Shown here one piece after another: positions 1 to 8,454 of a stretch of 64,000 bases of DNA (position 1 is its first letter; the number at the start of each line of letters is the position of its first letter). The position numbers and the translations under genes were made by a program. This DNA comes from Agromyces protaetiae (GTDB lineage: Bacteria; Actinomycetota; Actinomycetes; Actinomycetales; Microbacteriaceae): the NCBI RefSeq assembly GCF_004135405.1, contig NZ_CP035491.1, positions 62,001-126,000 of the forward strand, in the 5' to 3' direction. The notes beneath the pieces are model-generated. The model worked only from the letters and a program-made list of their open reading frames with translations, had not been told where the DNA came from and did no database searches.

Positions 1-1
1 G

Positions 2-2173
2 CCGTTCCGGTTCCGGATGGTCGCGAGCGACGTCGAACACGGGCTCGTCGAGTTCGAGGGACCGCTCGTGTTCGTCGAGAAGACGGTGCTCGACCAGTCG
101 GCGGGTGCGACCGCTGCGGCCTCGCTCGCTGCGCTCAACGGCGCTGTGCCGACGTTCGACCTGCGCGGCCAGCGCATCGCGTACGCCCCGCACGGCGACC
201 CCGACGACACGACGCTCTCGACCGCATCGGCCAGGTTCGTGTCGGAGCCCGACCCCGGCACGGCGGAGCGGTACACGAACTTCGTGCTGCCGCGCCTGCA
301 GGTGACGAACGCCGTCGTGCCCGCGATGAGCGCGTTCACGGGACAGAACGGGCCCGTGCCGCTGCGGTACCCGCAGGTGTTCGCCGACCACGGCCTCGAC
401 ACGGCCGGGCGCAACCGGGGCGAGCTGTTCCTCGAGGTGTCGAACGCCTCGGGCGGCACGGCGACGGCCCCGAAGCCGATGGACTTCGCGAAGCAGTCCG
501 ACCGATCGGGCGGGTTCCTCGCCCCGAGCGTCGCGATCAACTCTCTCGCCCGGCGACTGGGGCCCGTGGGCGGCGCGGTCGCCGCGCTCGACCAGAACCC
601 CGCCGGGTTCGATGCGGGATCGATGTTCCCGCCCGACATGGCGAAGCTCTTCGGCATCCTGTCGCTCCGCGACCTGCTGCCCGATGCGGGCAGCCCGCTT
701 CCGAAGTTCGCGACGCAGGCGGTCGACACGGTCGTCACGATCCAGACGGCGATCGTGCGCCTCCAGCAGCTCGACCCGGTCGCGGCGCTCGCGGGGCAGG
801 CGCAAGCGATCCAGGATGCCGCGGGGTCGCTCGTCGACCGGATCGAAGCCCTCGCCGACGCGGTCGCGGCGCTCGGCGCCGACCCAGCCGCATCCCCCGA
901 CCTCGACGGCATCCTCGGCGACCTCGGGGCCGCCGCCCGCACGCTCGCAGACGGCTGGAACGGGTTCGCGCCGAGCCTCGGCCTGCCGCGCGCGCACGTC
1001 GAACAGCTCGAGGGCGTCATCCGGAAGCTCTCCGACCTGAGCGACGACGTCACTGCCGTCGCGAAGGCCGTCGAGGCGTTCTTCCGCGGCGAGCTCCTGC
1101 CGCAGTCGATCGACGCCCGGCTCGAATGGTCGACCGAGCTCACGGCCTGGCCCCCCGGGGCATCCGTCTTCGAGCCCAAGGGCGATCGCACCCTCCGTCT
1201 CGTCGCCGAGACGAGCGCACCGCTCCGCCCCGGCGGGACGCCGACGGCGCTCGTGTCGTGTTCGCTGCCGCCCTTCGAACTGCGACTCGTAGGCCCCGAC
1301 GCAGTCATCCTCATCCGCTTCGAGGTCATGGAGTTCTCGATGCAGGCGGGGCGCAAGCCCGACGTCAACGTCGTGCTCGGCGACGAGAAGGGCATCGAGT
1401 TCGCGGGCGCGCTGAAGTTCGTCGAGACGCTGAAGGACATCATCCCGTTCGACGGGTTCAGCGACCCGCCCTACCTCGACGTGTCGCCGAGCGGCCTCAC
1501 GGCGGGCTTCGACCTCGCGATCCCCGACCTCGCGGTCGGCATCTTCGCGCTCACGAACATCACGTTCGGCGCCGAGATCTCGGTGCCCTTCATCGGCGAG
1601 TCGCTCGAGTTCCGGTTCTTCTTCGCGACGCGCGAAGACCCCTTCCGGTTGCAGGTCGCGTTCTTCGCGGGCGGCGGGTTCCTCGCGATCACCCTCACCC
1701 CGAAGGGCATGCGGGTCATCGAGGCGGCGTTCGAGTTCGGTGCGCAAGTGGCGCTGAGCTTCGTCGTCGCGAGCGGGTCGGTGTCGGTCATGGCGGGCAT
1801 CTACTTCCGCCTCGAGGTCATCGACGACGACAACCAGAGCGTGACGTTGACGGGATACTTCCGGGCGCGCGGCGAGGTCGACGTGCTCGGGCTCATCTCG
1901 GCATCGATCGAGATCTACCTCGAACTCACCTACAAAGAGGTCACGGCGGGCGGGCAGAAGCAGTCGAAGGCGTACGGCAAGGCGTCGATCACGATCGAGG
2001 TGAGCGTGTGCTTCCTGTCGTTCTCGGTGACGGCGTCGTGCGAGAAGCAGTTCTCGGGGTCGAAGGGCGACCCGACGTTCGCCGACATGCTCGGCGGCTA
2101 CGTCGACGCCCAGCAGGTCACGCGAGACCCGTGGGCCGAGTACTGCGACGCGTTCGCGGTCGAGCCGGCATAG
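2..2173 (+). CDS. Large beta-rich protein of unknown function, 5' end cut by window edge
   Basis: I do not recognise the family. The reading frame is open to the first base of the window and the first ATG (17) has no ribosome binding site, so this is the C-terminal part (at least 718 residues) of a longer protein. Residues of about 230-370 (counted from that ATG) are Ala/Leu/Asp-rich and probably helical or coiled coil. Residues 420-700 are dense in alternating hydrophobic patterns typical of long beta-sheets, with Gly/Phe-rich turns such as FFAGGGFLAITL. No signal peptide or classic membrane segment is visible in what is present. The stop is 16 bases before the next large gene, so the two are probably co-transcribed and act together. 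Cytoplasmic, surface or particle-associated roles are all possible. Confidence 0.75.
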   Translation, partial: PFRFRMVASDVEHGLVEFEGPLVFVEKTVLDQSAGATAAASLAALNGAVPTFDLRGQRIAYAPHGDPDDTTLSTASARFVSEPDPGTAERYTNFVLPRLQVTNAVVPAMSAFTGQNGPVPLRYPQVFADHGLDTAGRNRGELFLEVSNASGGTATAPKPMDFAKQSDRSGGFLAPSVAINSLARRLGPVGGAVAALDQNPAGFDAGSMFPPDMAKLFGILSLRDLLPDAGSPLPKFATQAVDTVVTIQTAIVRLQQLDPVAALAGQAQAIQDAAGSLVDRIEALADAVAALGADPAASPDLDGILGDLGAAARTLADGWNGFAPSLGLPRAHVEQLEGVIRKLSDLSDDVTAVAKAVEAFFRGELLPQSIDARLEWSTELTAWPPGASVFEPKGDRTLRLVAETSAPLRPGGTPTALVSCSLPPFELRLVGPDAVILIRFEVMEFSMQAGRKPDVNVVLGDEKGIEFAGALKFVETLKDIIPFDGFSDPPYLDVSPSGLTAGFDLAIPDLAVGIFALTNITFGAEISVPFIGESLEFRFFFATREDPFRLQVAFFAGGGFLAITLTPKGMRVIEAAFEFGAQVALSFVVASGSVSVMAGIYFRLEVIDDDNQSVTLTGYFRARGEVDVLGLISASIEIYLELTYKEVTAGGQKQSKAYGKASITIEVSVCFLSFSVTASCEKQFSGSKGDPTFADMLGGYVDAQQVTRDPWAEYCDAFAVEPA

Positions 2174-2189
2174 ACGACGAAGGGCGACG

Positions 2190-5100
2190 ATGGGCGAACA
2201 GGCGATCTTCACGGCGATCCCCGGCGGGCGCTTGGACGACGGGCGGCTGCGGGTCACGGTCTTCGTGACGCCCAAGCTCACGCCCGCGGTCGCGGGCGAC
2301 GAGCAGGCGCTCGTCGAGTTCGAGGCGTTCAGGGACTGGCCGCGCACGCTCCGCGATGCCAGGTGGGAACTGGATGTCGCGGGCGTCGGCACCTTCCCGG
2401 GCTCGCCGCTCGACGATCCGATCGAGCCCGACCGGGCGCTCTGGCACGCGCTCTTCGGCGGCACCCGCGTGGGCGAGGCGGGCTTCCAGCACTTCGAGCA
2501 GTCCGTCGTGCACTCCTACCCCGTCGAGGAGGTCGTGCGCGCGATCACGACGCTCTACGCGGACGCCGCGACGCAGTTCCCGACGGCGTTCCCGCCCGTC
2601 ACGACGAGCATCCTGAAGGACGCGCAGCAGGAGCTCTCCTCGCCCGGCCTCGAACAGGGTCGCGGCGACCGGCGCGCGATCCTCCGCGACTACCTTCGCC
2701 GGTACCGCAAGCTGAGCGACCCCTCGGGCGGCGGCCGCTACTTCCACATCGGCGCCGTCTCACCGTCCGAGCGACCTCGCGCGGCCCTCGCCGCGGCCGT
2801 CGGATTCTACGACCGGGCCGTCGACCCGCACGACCCCGCCAACCCGACCGCACCAGTTCCCCCGCCGGTGAAGCCCGAGTTCCACAGCTTCGCGGCCCGC
2901 TGCGCCGACTTCCCCGAGCTCATGCGCCATCTCGGCCTCGCGATCGACCTCTGGATCGACGACCCCGGGGTCACCGAGCGCACGACGACGATCCGAGTCG
3001 TCGCGGGGCTCAACGTCGACCCGCTCGAACGCCTCCTCGCGCCCGACGAGGCCCGCCCGTTCACACTGCTCCACTACTCCGACCGGTTCTGGGCTCCCGC
3101 GCCGCGGCGCGAGCGCGGAGACATCCTCGACGGCAGCCTCGCGCTCGACGACGTGGAGCGCTTCCTCCTCGAGCAGGTCGACCCCGACGGCATGGCGCTC
3201 AAGACCTCGCAACTCCTCGACTCGCTCGCGCGCACCGACGCCGTGCTGTCGTCCTCGCCCGCGAACGCGCTCGGCATGCCGTCGATGACCGCGGATGCCT
3301 CGTCGTTGCCCGCGCTCCGCTCCACAGGCCTCATCGTGGCGCGGCGGAATCGCGCGAAGGAGCTCGTCGCCCAGTTCGAGGAGTCGGCCGACCACGAGCG
3401 CGAGCGCACGGTCGCCATGCGCCCGGCGACGCTCGACGCGACGGATGTCACGCGCGGGTGGCGCATCGATGTCTACGACCGCGATTCGGCGACGGGCGAC
3501 TGGCAGTCCCTCCACGAGCGCGTCGGCGAGTACGAGCTCGTCGCGCCGGGCGCATCCCCCGAGCCGCTGCCCGTGCAGCCGAAGCCCGACGAGGGGTATC
3601 TGAAGGCCGCGAGCACGTCGAGCGAGGCGCCCGACCCTGCGGCCGACCAGTACCTGCACGAGACGCTCGCCGGGTGGGACGGCTGGTCGCTCGCCGTCAA
3701 GCGGCCGGGACGCCCGCAGACCGAGACGGGCACGACACCGGCGGATGCCGAACCGGATGTCGCCGACACGGGGTTCCCGCTCGCCGCCCGATTCCGGGTG
3801 AAGGGCGGCACCCTGCCGCGGCTGCGCTTCGGCCGTTCGTACCGCGTGCGCGTGCGCGCCGTCGACCTCTCGGGGCACTCGATCCCGTCGAAGCAACTCG
3901 ACGAACGACACGAACGCGACCTCGACGGACCGTATCTGCGGTGGGAGCCCGTGCCGGCGCCCGCCGTCGTGCCGCTCACCGAGTACACCGAGGGCGAGTC
4001 CCTCATGCGCATGGTGATCCGCTCGACCCTCGGTGAATCCGTCGACTCGTACATCGCGCTGCCGCGCGTCGCGGGGCTCGCGGGCCACGAACCGTCGGGG
4101 CGGATCGGCATCGTCTACCGCGAAGACAACGAGCGGCACCTCGCCGCGCCGCTCACGAGCGTGCAGCTCGCCGAGACGCACGGCGTCTTCGACGCGGCGC
4201 TCGCGGGCGATCCGGCGCAGGTCGCCGCGCAGTTCGCGATCGCAGCGAAAGAGGCGGGCAGCTATCTCACCTTGCCAGGTGCCCGGCTTGCGAACCCCGC
4301 ACCTCGACCGCCGGGCGAGGAGTTCACGTTCGCGAAGGACGACGCGCTCCGCGACGGCGAGGTGCTCGTGCACGACGTGCCCGAGCTGCCCCTCCCGTAC
4401 CTGCCCGACGTGCTCTCGCGCGGGATCTCGTTCACGACGCTCCCGGGCGACGGGGGCACGACGGGCAACCCTGCGACGCGCCTCCTCCGCTGGCCGGGCG
4501 ACCCGGCCGCGTGGCACGACCGGCTGCCCGTGCGCATCCGCGTCATCGAAGGCGACGGGGCGCCCTTCTTCGACGCCGACCGGCGCACCCTCACGGTCCC
4601 GCTCCCGAAGGCGACGCTCACGACCGTGCGCGTCTCGTCGTTCCTCGACGAGCGCGACGTCGACCTCCTCCGCGTGTGGGAGCTCATCGCCTCGCACCCG
4701 CAGGGCGGCGGCCCGACGTGGCTCCAGGCCGCCCGCGCGCGCGTGCGCGACGGCCTGCACTGGATGACGACCCCGTGGGCCGAGCTCACCCTCGTGCATG
4801 CCGTCGAGAAGCCCCTCGAGAAGCCCGTGTTCGCCCTGAACTCCGAGCAGAAGCGGCAGCGGAAGGACACGTTCTCGGTGCTCCCGGGCTTCCTCGACAA
4901 CCACGCCGCGAGCACGGGCCGCATCGACATCGAGGCCGACTGGTCCGACCCCGTCGACGACCTCTCTCTCCCCGAGCCGACGACCGCGACCCGGAACACG
5001 CACGTGGCCGACTTCCTCGTCACCCCGACCGAGTCGCACGCCCGCATCGGCCGCACGGCGATGGGCCCGGCGGGCCCCTACGGGCCGCGGCACGTCGTGC

Positions 5101-6719
5101 GGCACGAGTTCGGCGACACGCACCACCACTGGGTCGACTACCGCGCGATCGCGACGACGCGCTTCCGCGAGTACTTCCCGCCCGAGATCACGAACGACCG
5201 GAGCCTCATCGAGCACCCCGGCGACGTGCTCCGGGTGGATGTCCCGTCGAGCCGCCGCCCCGACCCGCCCGACGTGCGCTCGATCATCCCGACGTGGGAG
5301 TGGCAGGAGTCGCGGCTCGAGGTCGACGCTCCGTTCGCCGTCCGCCGCGTCCGCACGGGCGGGGGCCTGCGCGTCTACCTCGGTCGACCCTGGTACTCGA
5401 GCGGCGCCGACGAACTCCTCGGCGTCGTGCTTCGCGTGCAGCCGTGGCTCACGTCGGTCGTCGACGTCGAGCGGGGCGTCGCGGGGTCGCTCGCGGCGCG
5501 CGGCATCGCGGACGCGTGGGCTGCGACCGTGCTCGCCGAGCTCGGCGTGCCGTTCGAAGAGGTCGCGGCCGCGACATCCGCTTCGTCGTTCCTCGTCGAC
5601 AAGCTGACCGAAGCGGCCGAGACGTCCGCGAACGCGACCTCCCCCGAGTCGGCGGCCCCCGCGTACGGCGTCGTCGAAGGCCTCCGCGTCACGGGCGCAG
5701 GCGGCCGCATCGTCCTCGATCCCGGTCGCGCGTTCAGCGCGCGCGGCGAGGAGCTGCCGATTCTCGCCGCTCGCGCCCGACCGCGCGACGACGTCGAGCG
5801 GTTCCTGCTGGGCGCCGCCGCCGCCGTCGAGGAGGCCCGCGCGATCGACCTCTCCCCGGCGTTGCGTGAAGCCGCGGTCGCGGCGACCCTCGCCGAATGG
5901 CTCGACGTGTTCGCGCTCCGCACCTCGCCCGAGGGGCGTCGGTTCACGTCGTCGTGGGGCGTGGACCCCGTGTTCCGCGGCGAAGCGCTCCCGGCAGGGC
6001 CGTATGTGCACCAGTTCGCGCTGCGCACGGCCGTGGGCTACTCGGTGACGCTCGCCGAGATGGCCGGGGTCGACGGCACGTCGTCCGACCCCGTGACGGT
6101 CGTCGGGCACGAGCCGCACTTCGACCGCGAGCGCGGCCTCTGGTACTGCGACCTGCAGATCGACGCGGGCTCGGCGTACACGCCGTTCGTGCAGCTCGCG
6201 CTCGCGCGGTACCAGCCGCACTCGATCCCCGGCGAGGAGATCTCGGCGGTGTCGATGGCCGACTTCGTGCAAGTCCTGCCGCGACGCGAGGCGAGCTACA
6301 TCGTGGCGCCCGACGAAACGGCGCTCACGATCTCGCTCGCGGGCGCGGTCGGGGTGCCCGAGTTCGCGGCGAGCCTCTCGGGCATCGCGAACCAGGTCGC
6401 GGCGTCGAGGTTCGTGGAGGCGTGGATCGAGCGACTTCCGGCGGGCAGCGACAGCGACCTCGACTGGGAGCGGGTCGGCGGGGTCGTCACGCTCTCCCTC
6501 GTCCGTGCGCGGACGCGCATCGCCATCCTCCGGCCACGCTACGGGAACGTCGAGTGGGCGGGCGTCGTCGGCATGCCCGAGCGCGTCGACGGTGAGCGGT
6601 ACCGGGTGCGGCTCGCCGAGTACGAGCTGCACGCGGCCGACCAGAAGGGCCTCCTGCAGCTCGCGGCGCTGCGGAAGGCCCGCCGGATCGTCTACGCCGA
6701 CACGGTCGATCTGCCCTGA
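2190..6719 (+). CDS. Giant 1509-residue protein of unknown function
   Basis: I do not recognise the family. The ATG at 2190 follows a purine-rich stretch (gacgaagggcgacg) and lies 16 bases after the preceding large gene, so the pair looks like one operon that extends left beyond the window. There is no signal peptide and no obvious membrane helix. The protein looks multi-domain. Near residues 545-570 it has an Ig/FN3-like strand pattern (RLRFGRSYRVRVRAVDLSGH). Around residue 980 it has a His-rich stretch (GDTHHHWVDY), followed by an aromatic segment (RFREYFPPEI). Around 1060-1080 there is a Gly-rich strand segment (GGGLRVYLGRPWYSSG). None of these identifies an enzyme. Codon use matches the neighbours. 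The antisense strand also carries long open frames, which is a GC-skew effect and not a gene. Confidence 0.8.
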   Translation: MGEQAIFTAIPGGRLDDGRLRVTVFVTPKLTPAVAGDEQALVEFEAFRDWPRTLRDARWELDVAGVGTFPGSPLDDPIEPDRALWHALFGGTRVGEAGFQHFEQSVVHSYPVEEVVRAITTLYADAATQFPTAFPPVTTSILKDAQQELSSPGLEQGRGDRRAILRDYLRRYRKLSDPSGGGRYFHIGAVSPSERPRAALAAAVGFYDRAVDPHDPANPTAPVPPPVKPEFHSFAARCADFPELMRHLGLAIDLWIDDPGVTERTTTIRVVAGLNVDPLERLLAPDEARPFTLLHYSDRFWAPAPRRERGDILDGSLALDDVERFLLEQVDPDGMALKTSQLLDSLARTDAVLSSSPANALGMPSMTADASSLPALRSTGLIVARRNRAKELVAQFEESADHERERTVAMRPATLDATDVTRGWRIDVYDRDSATGDWQSLHERVGEYELVAPGASPEPLPVQPKPDEGYLKAASTSSEAPDPAADQYLHETLAGWDGWSLAVKRPGRPQTETGTTPADAEPDVADTGFPLAARFRVKGGTLPRLRFGRSYRVRVRAVDLSGHSIPSKQLDERHERDLDGPYLRWEPVPAPAVVPLTEYTEGESLMRMVIRSTLGESVDSYIALPRVAGLAGHEPSGRIGIVYREDNERHLAAPLTSVQLAETHGVFDAALAGDPAQVAAQFAIAAKEAGSYLTLPGARLANPAPRPPGEEFTFAKDDALRDGEVLVHDVPELPLPYLPDVLSRGISFTTLPGDGGTTGNPATRLLRWPGDPAAWHDRLPVRIRVIEGDGAPFFDADRRTLTVPLPKATLTTVRVSSFLDERDVDLLRVWELIASHPQGGGPTWLQAARARVRDGLHWMTTPWAELTLVHAVEKPLEKPVFALNSEQKRQRKDTFSVLPGFLDNHAASTGRIDIEADWSDPVDDLSLPEPTTATRNTHVADFLVTPTESHARIGRTAMGPAGPYGPRHVVRHEFGDTHHHWVDYRAIATTRFREYFPPEITNDRSLIEHPGDVLRVDVPSSRRPDPPDVRSIIPTWEWQESRLEVDAPFAVRRVRTGGGLRVYLGRPWYSSGADELLGVVLRVQPWLTSVVDVERGVAGSLAARGIADAWAATVLAELGVPFEEVAAATSASSFLVDKLTEAAETSANATSPESAAPAYGVVEGLRVTGAGGRIVLDPGRAFSARGEELPILAARARPRDDVERFLLGAAAAVEEARAIDLSPALREAAVAATLAEWLDVFALRTSPEGRRFTSSWGVDPVFRGEALPAGPYVHQFALRTAVGYSVTLAEMAGVDGTSSDPVTVVGHEPHFDRERGLWYCDLQIDAGSAYTPFVQLALARYQPHSIPGEEISAVSMADFVQVLPRREASYIVAPDETALTISLAGAVGVPEFAASLSGIANQVAASRFVEAWIERLPAGSDSDLDWERVGGVVTLSLVRARTRIAILRPRYGNVEWAGVVGMPERVDGERYRVRLAEYELHAADQKGLLQLAALRKARRIVYADTVDLP

Positions 6720-6725
6720 CGGGAC

Positions 6726-7448
6726 TCAGCTGAACTCGATCTCGCTCAGCTTGATCCAGATCATCGCGAGTTCGGTGACGGGCTCGGCATCGGGTCCGCG
6801 CACGTAGGCGCGCCGCGTCGTCGGCAGCCTGATCCCGCCCGCCTCGACGTAGTCGGTCGTGAGCTGGGCCGCCGGGAACCCGCCCGCGATGTTGACCCGG
6901 TAGTCGTGCCGGCGCAGCAGGTGGTCCTCGCCGTCGAAGGCGAACTCCTGCACGGCGCTGTGCGTCTCGATCGAGGCGGGGAACCGCGCCCTGAGCACCC
7001 GCCAGGTCTCTTCGTCCGCCTGGATCGGGTCGATCTCCTCGACCTCGACCCCGGGCAGCGCGAGGAGGAACGGCGTCGTGAAGTACGTCCACAACGCCTC
7101 GCCGTTGAAGTACGCCCGCTGGAGCGGATCCCACGGCGTGTTCATCTGATGCCCGGCGAACGAGTCCTTCGGCGCGAGCCGTTGCCCGACGACCGTGCCG
7201 TCGGTCTTCTCGACGGCGATCCGCTCGGGGGTGAAGACGCTGCGCTGGTCGGCCGCGCCGAACGGCTCGAGCACGACATGCTCCTCGTGCAGCGCGACGG
7301 TCATGCGTCGCGGCGAGTCATCCTGCACGATGCCCTTGAGCGAGAAGAATCCGCCGCCCGAGACGATCGTCGCCTCGACCTGCCGGTACCCGGCCCAGCG
7401 CTCGGCGCCGCCGTGGGCGTCGAGGACGTCGGCGAGGAAGGCGTTCAC
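6726..7448 (-). CDS. Conserved hypothetical protein, 240 aa, paired with alpha/beta hydrolase
   Basis: The function is unknown. The GTG at 7448 was chosen because it follows a purine-rich GTGAGGGGAC stretch and leaves a 13-base gap after the hydrolase stop, so the two are read as an operon. The sequence begins with a helix containing AHGGAERW and continues with repeated beta-strand patterns. This resembles soluble LolA-like beta-sheet proteins that often start with an Ala-His-Gly-Gly helix, but that resemblance is weak and is only an inference. No signal peptide, lipobox or membrane helix is seen, so it should be cytoplasmic. An in-frame extension upstream into the hydrolase gene is possible but would overlap it by about 200 bases. 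Confidence 0.7.
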   Translation of the reverse strand: MNAFLADVLDAHGGAERWAGYRQVEATIVSGGGFFSLKGIVQDDSPRRMTVALHEEHVVLEPFGAADQRSVFTPERIAVEKTDGTVVGQRLAPKDSFAGHQMNTPWDPLQRAYFNGEALWTYFTTPFLLALPGVEVEEIDPIQADEETWRVLRARFPASIETHSAVQEFAFDGEDHLLRRHDYRVNIAGGFPAAQLTTDYVEAGGIRLPTTRRAYVRGPDAEPVTELAMIWIKLSEIEFS

Positions 7449-7461
7449 GGTAAGAGTCCCC

Positions 7462-8283
7462 TCACTCCTGGATGAACGCCAGGATGTCTTCGTCGAGGGT
7501 CTGCTGGTAGGCGCCCTGGATGCCGTGCGGCGCGCCCGGGTACACCTTGAGCGTTCCCTTCGACACGAGCTTGATGGCCTTCTCCGCCGCGTCGCCGATG
7601 GGCACGATCTGGTCGTCGTCGCCCTGCGCGATGAGGATCGGGACATCCAACGCCTTGAGATCCTCGGTGAAGTCGGTCTCGGAGTACGCCTTGATGCAGT
7701 CGTACGCGGCCGACATGTTGACGAGCATGCTCTGCCGCCAGAAGTCGTCGATGAGTCCCTTCGAGATGCTCGACCCCGCGCGGTTGGCGCCGAAGAACGG
7801 GATCGCGAGGTCCTGGTAGAACTGCGAGCGGTCGCGCAGGAGCCCCGCGCGCGCCTGGTCGAAGTCCTCGATGGGCGTGCCGTCGGGGTTCGACTCGCTC
7901 TTGACCATGATGGGCGGCACGGCGCCCGCCGTGACGACCTTGGCGACGCGGCCCTTGCCGTACTGCGCGGCGTAGCGCACGACTTCGCCGCCGCCCGTCG
8001 AGTGCCCGACGACGACGAGATCGTGGAGGTCGAGGGCGTTCACGACGGCGGCGAGGTCGGCCGGGTAGTGGTCCATGTCGTTGCCGAGGTACGACTGCGA
8101 CGAGCGGCCGTGGCCGCGGCGGTCGTGGGCGATCGCCCGGTAGCCGGCGTCTGCGAAGACCTTGAGCTCGACCTGCCAGGCGTCGGAGTTGAGCGGCCAG
8201 CCGTGGCTGAAGAGCACGGGTTGCCCGCTGCCCTGGTCGGCGTAGAAGATCTGGACGCCGTCTGAGGTGGTGACGTACGGCAT
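7462..8283 (-). CDS. Alpha/beta hydrolase, non-heme chloroperoxidase/esterase type
   Basis: This 273-residue protein belongs to the alpha/beta hydrolase fold, closest in layout to bacterial cofactor-free haloperoxidases (perhydrolases) and related esterases. The family can make peracids from acetate and peroxide, or hydrolyse esters; the real substrate is unknown. Visible features are the oxyanion segment HGWPLNSDAW, the nucleophile elbow GHSTGGGEV with the catalytic Ser, an Asp in the GDDDQIVP loop and the C-terminal catalytic His in PHGIQG. There is no signal peptide. The ATG at 8283 has a strong Shine-Dalgarno (CAGGAGG) six bases upstream, so a longer reading from 8391 is rejected. It is divergent from the large LuxR regulator at 8455, and a small partner gene follows 13 bases downstream. 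Confidence 0.9.
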   Translation of the reverse strand: MPYVTTSDGVQIFYADQGSGQPVLFSHGWPLNSDAWQVELKVFADAGYRAIAHDRRGHGRSSQSYLGNDMDHYPADLAAVVNALDLHDLVVVGHSTGGGEVVRYAAQYGKGRVAKVVTAGAVPPIMVKSESNPDGTPIEDFDQARAGLLRDRSQFYQDLAIPFFGANRAGSSISKGLIDDFWRQSMLVNMSAAYDCIKAYSETDFTEDLKALDVPILIAQGDDDQIVPIGDAAEKAIKLVSKGTLKVYPGAPHGIQGAYQQTLDEDILAFIQE

Positions 8284-8442
8284 GAGGGCCTCCTGGAAAG
8301 AGATCGATGGCGGATGTCCCGAGCCTCCGCCGCACGGCGCGTGCGCGCATCCGCGTGCCCACGCGTCGACTCCCCAGTGCGGGCCCGGCACCCCGCAGTG
8401 CCGCGCGTCCGCAACCCCGCGCTCGCGCGCGGAACCCGGCCG

Positions 8443-8454
8443 TAGACTCCGCGT
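8443..8454 (+). promoter_or_regulatory. Likely -10 element of a leaderless promoter
   Basis: TAGACT at 8443-8448 is followed by six bases and then the GTG start at 8455. The spacing puts the transcription start on the start codon. No convincing -35 hexamer is seen. Confidence 0.5.

Noticed and set aside
2760-6632. Long antisense open frame opposite the 1509-residue gene
   Set aside because: High GC produces long antisense frames; composition is Arg/Gly/Ala-rich with no ribosome binding site or domain, while the plus strand is protein-like.
7446-7646. N-terminal extension of the 240-residue protein into the hydrolase gene
   Set aside because: Would overlap the hydrolase by about 200 bases and the added residues are Ser/Arg/Thr-rich; the GTG at 7448 has purine-rich upstream bases.
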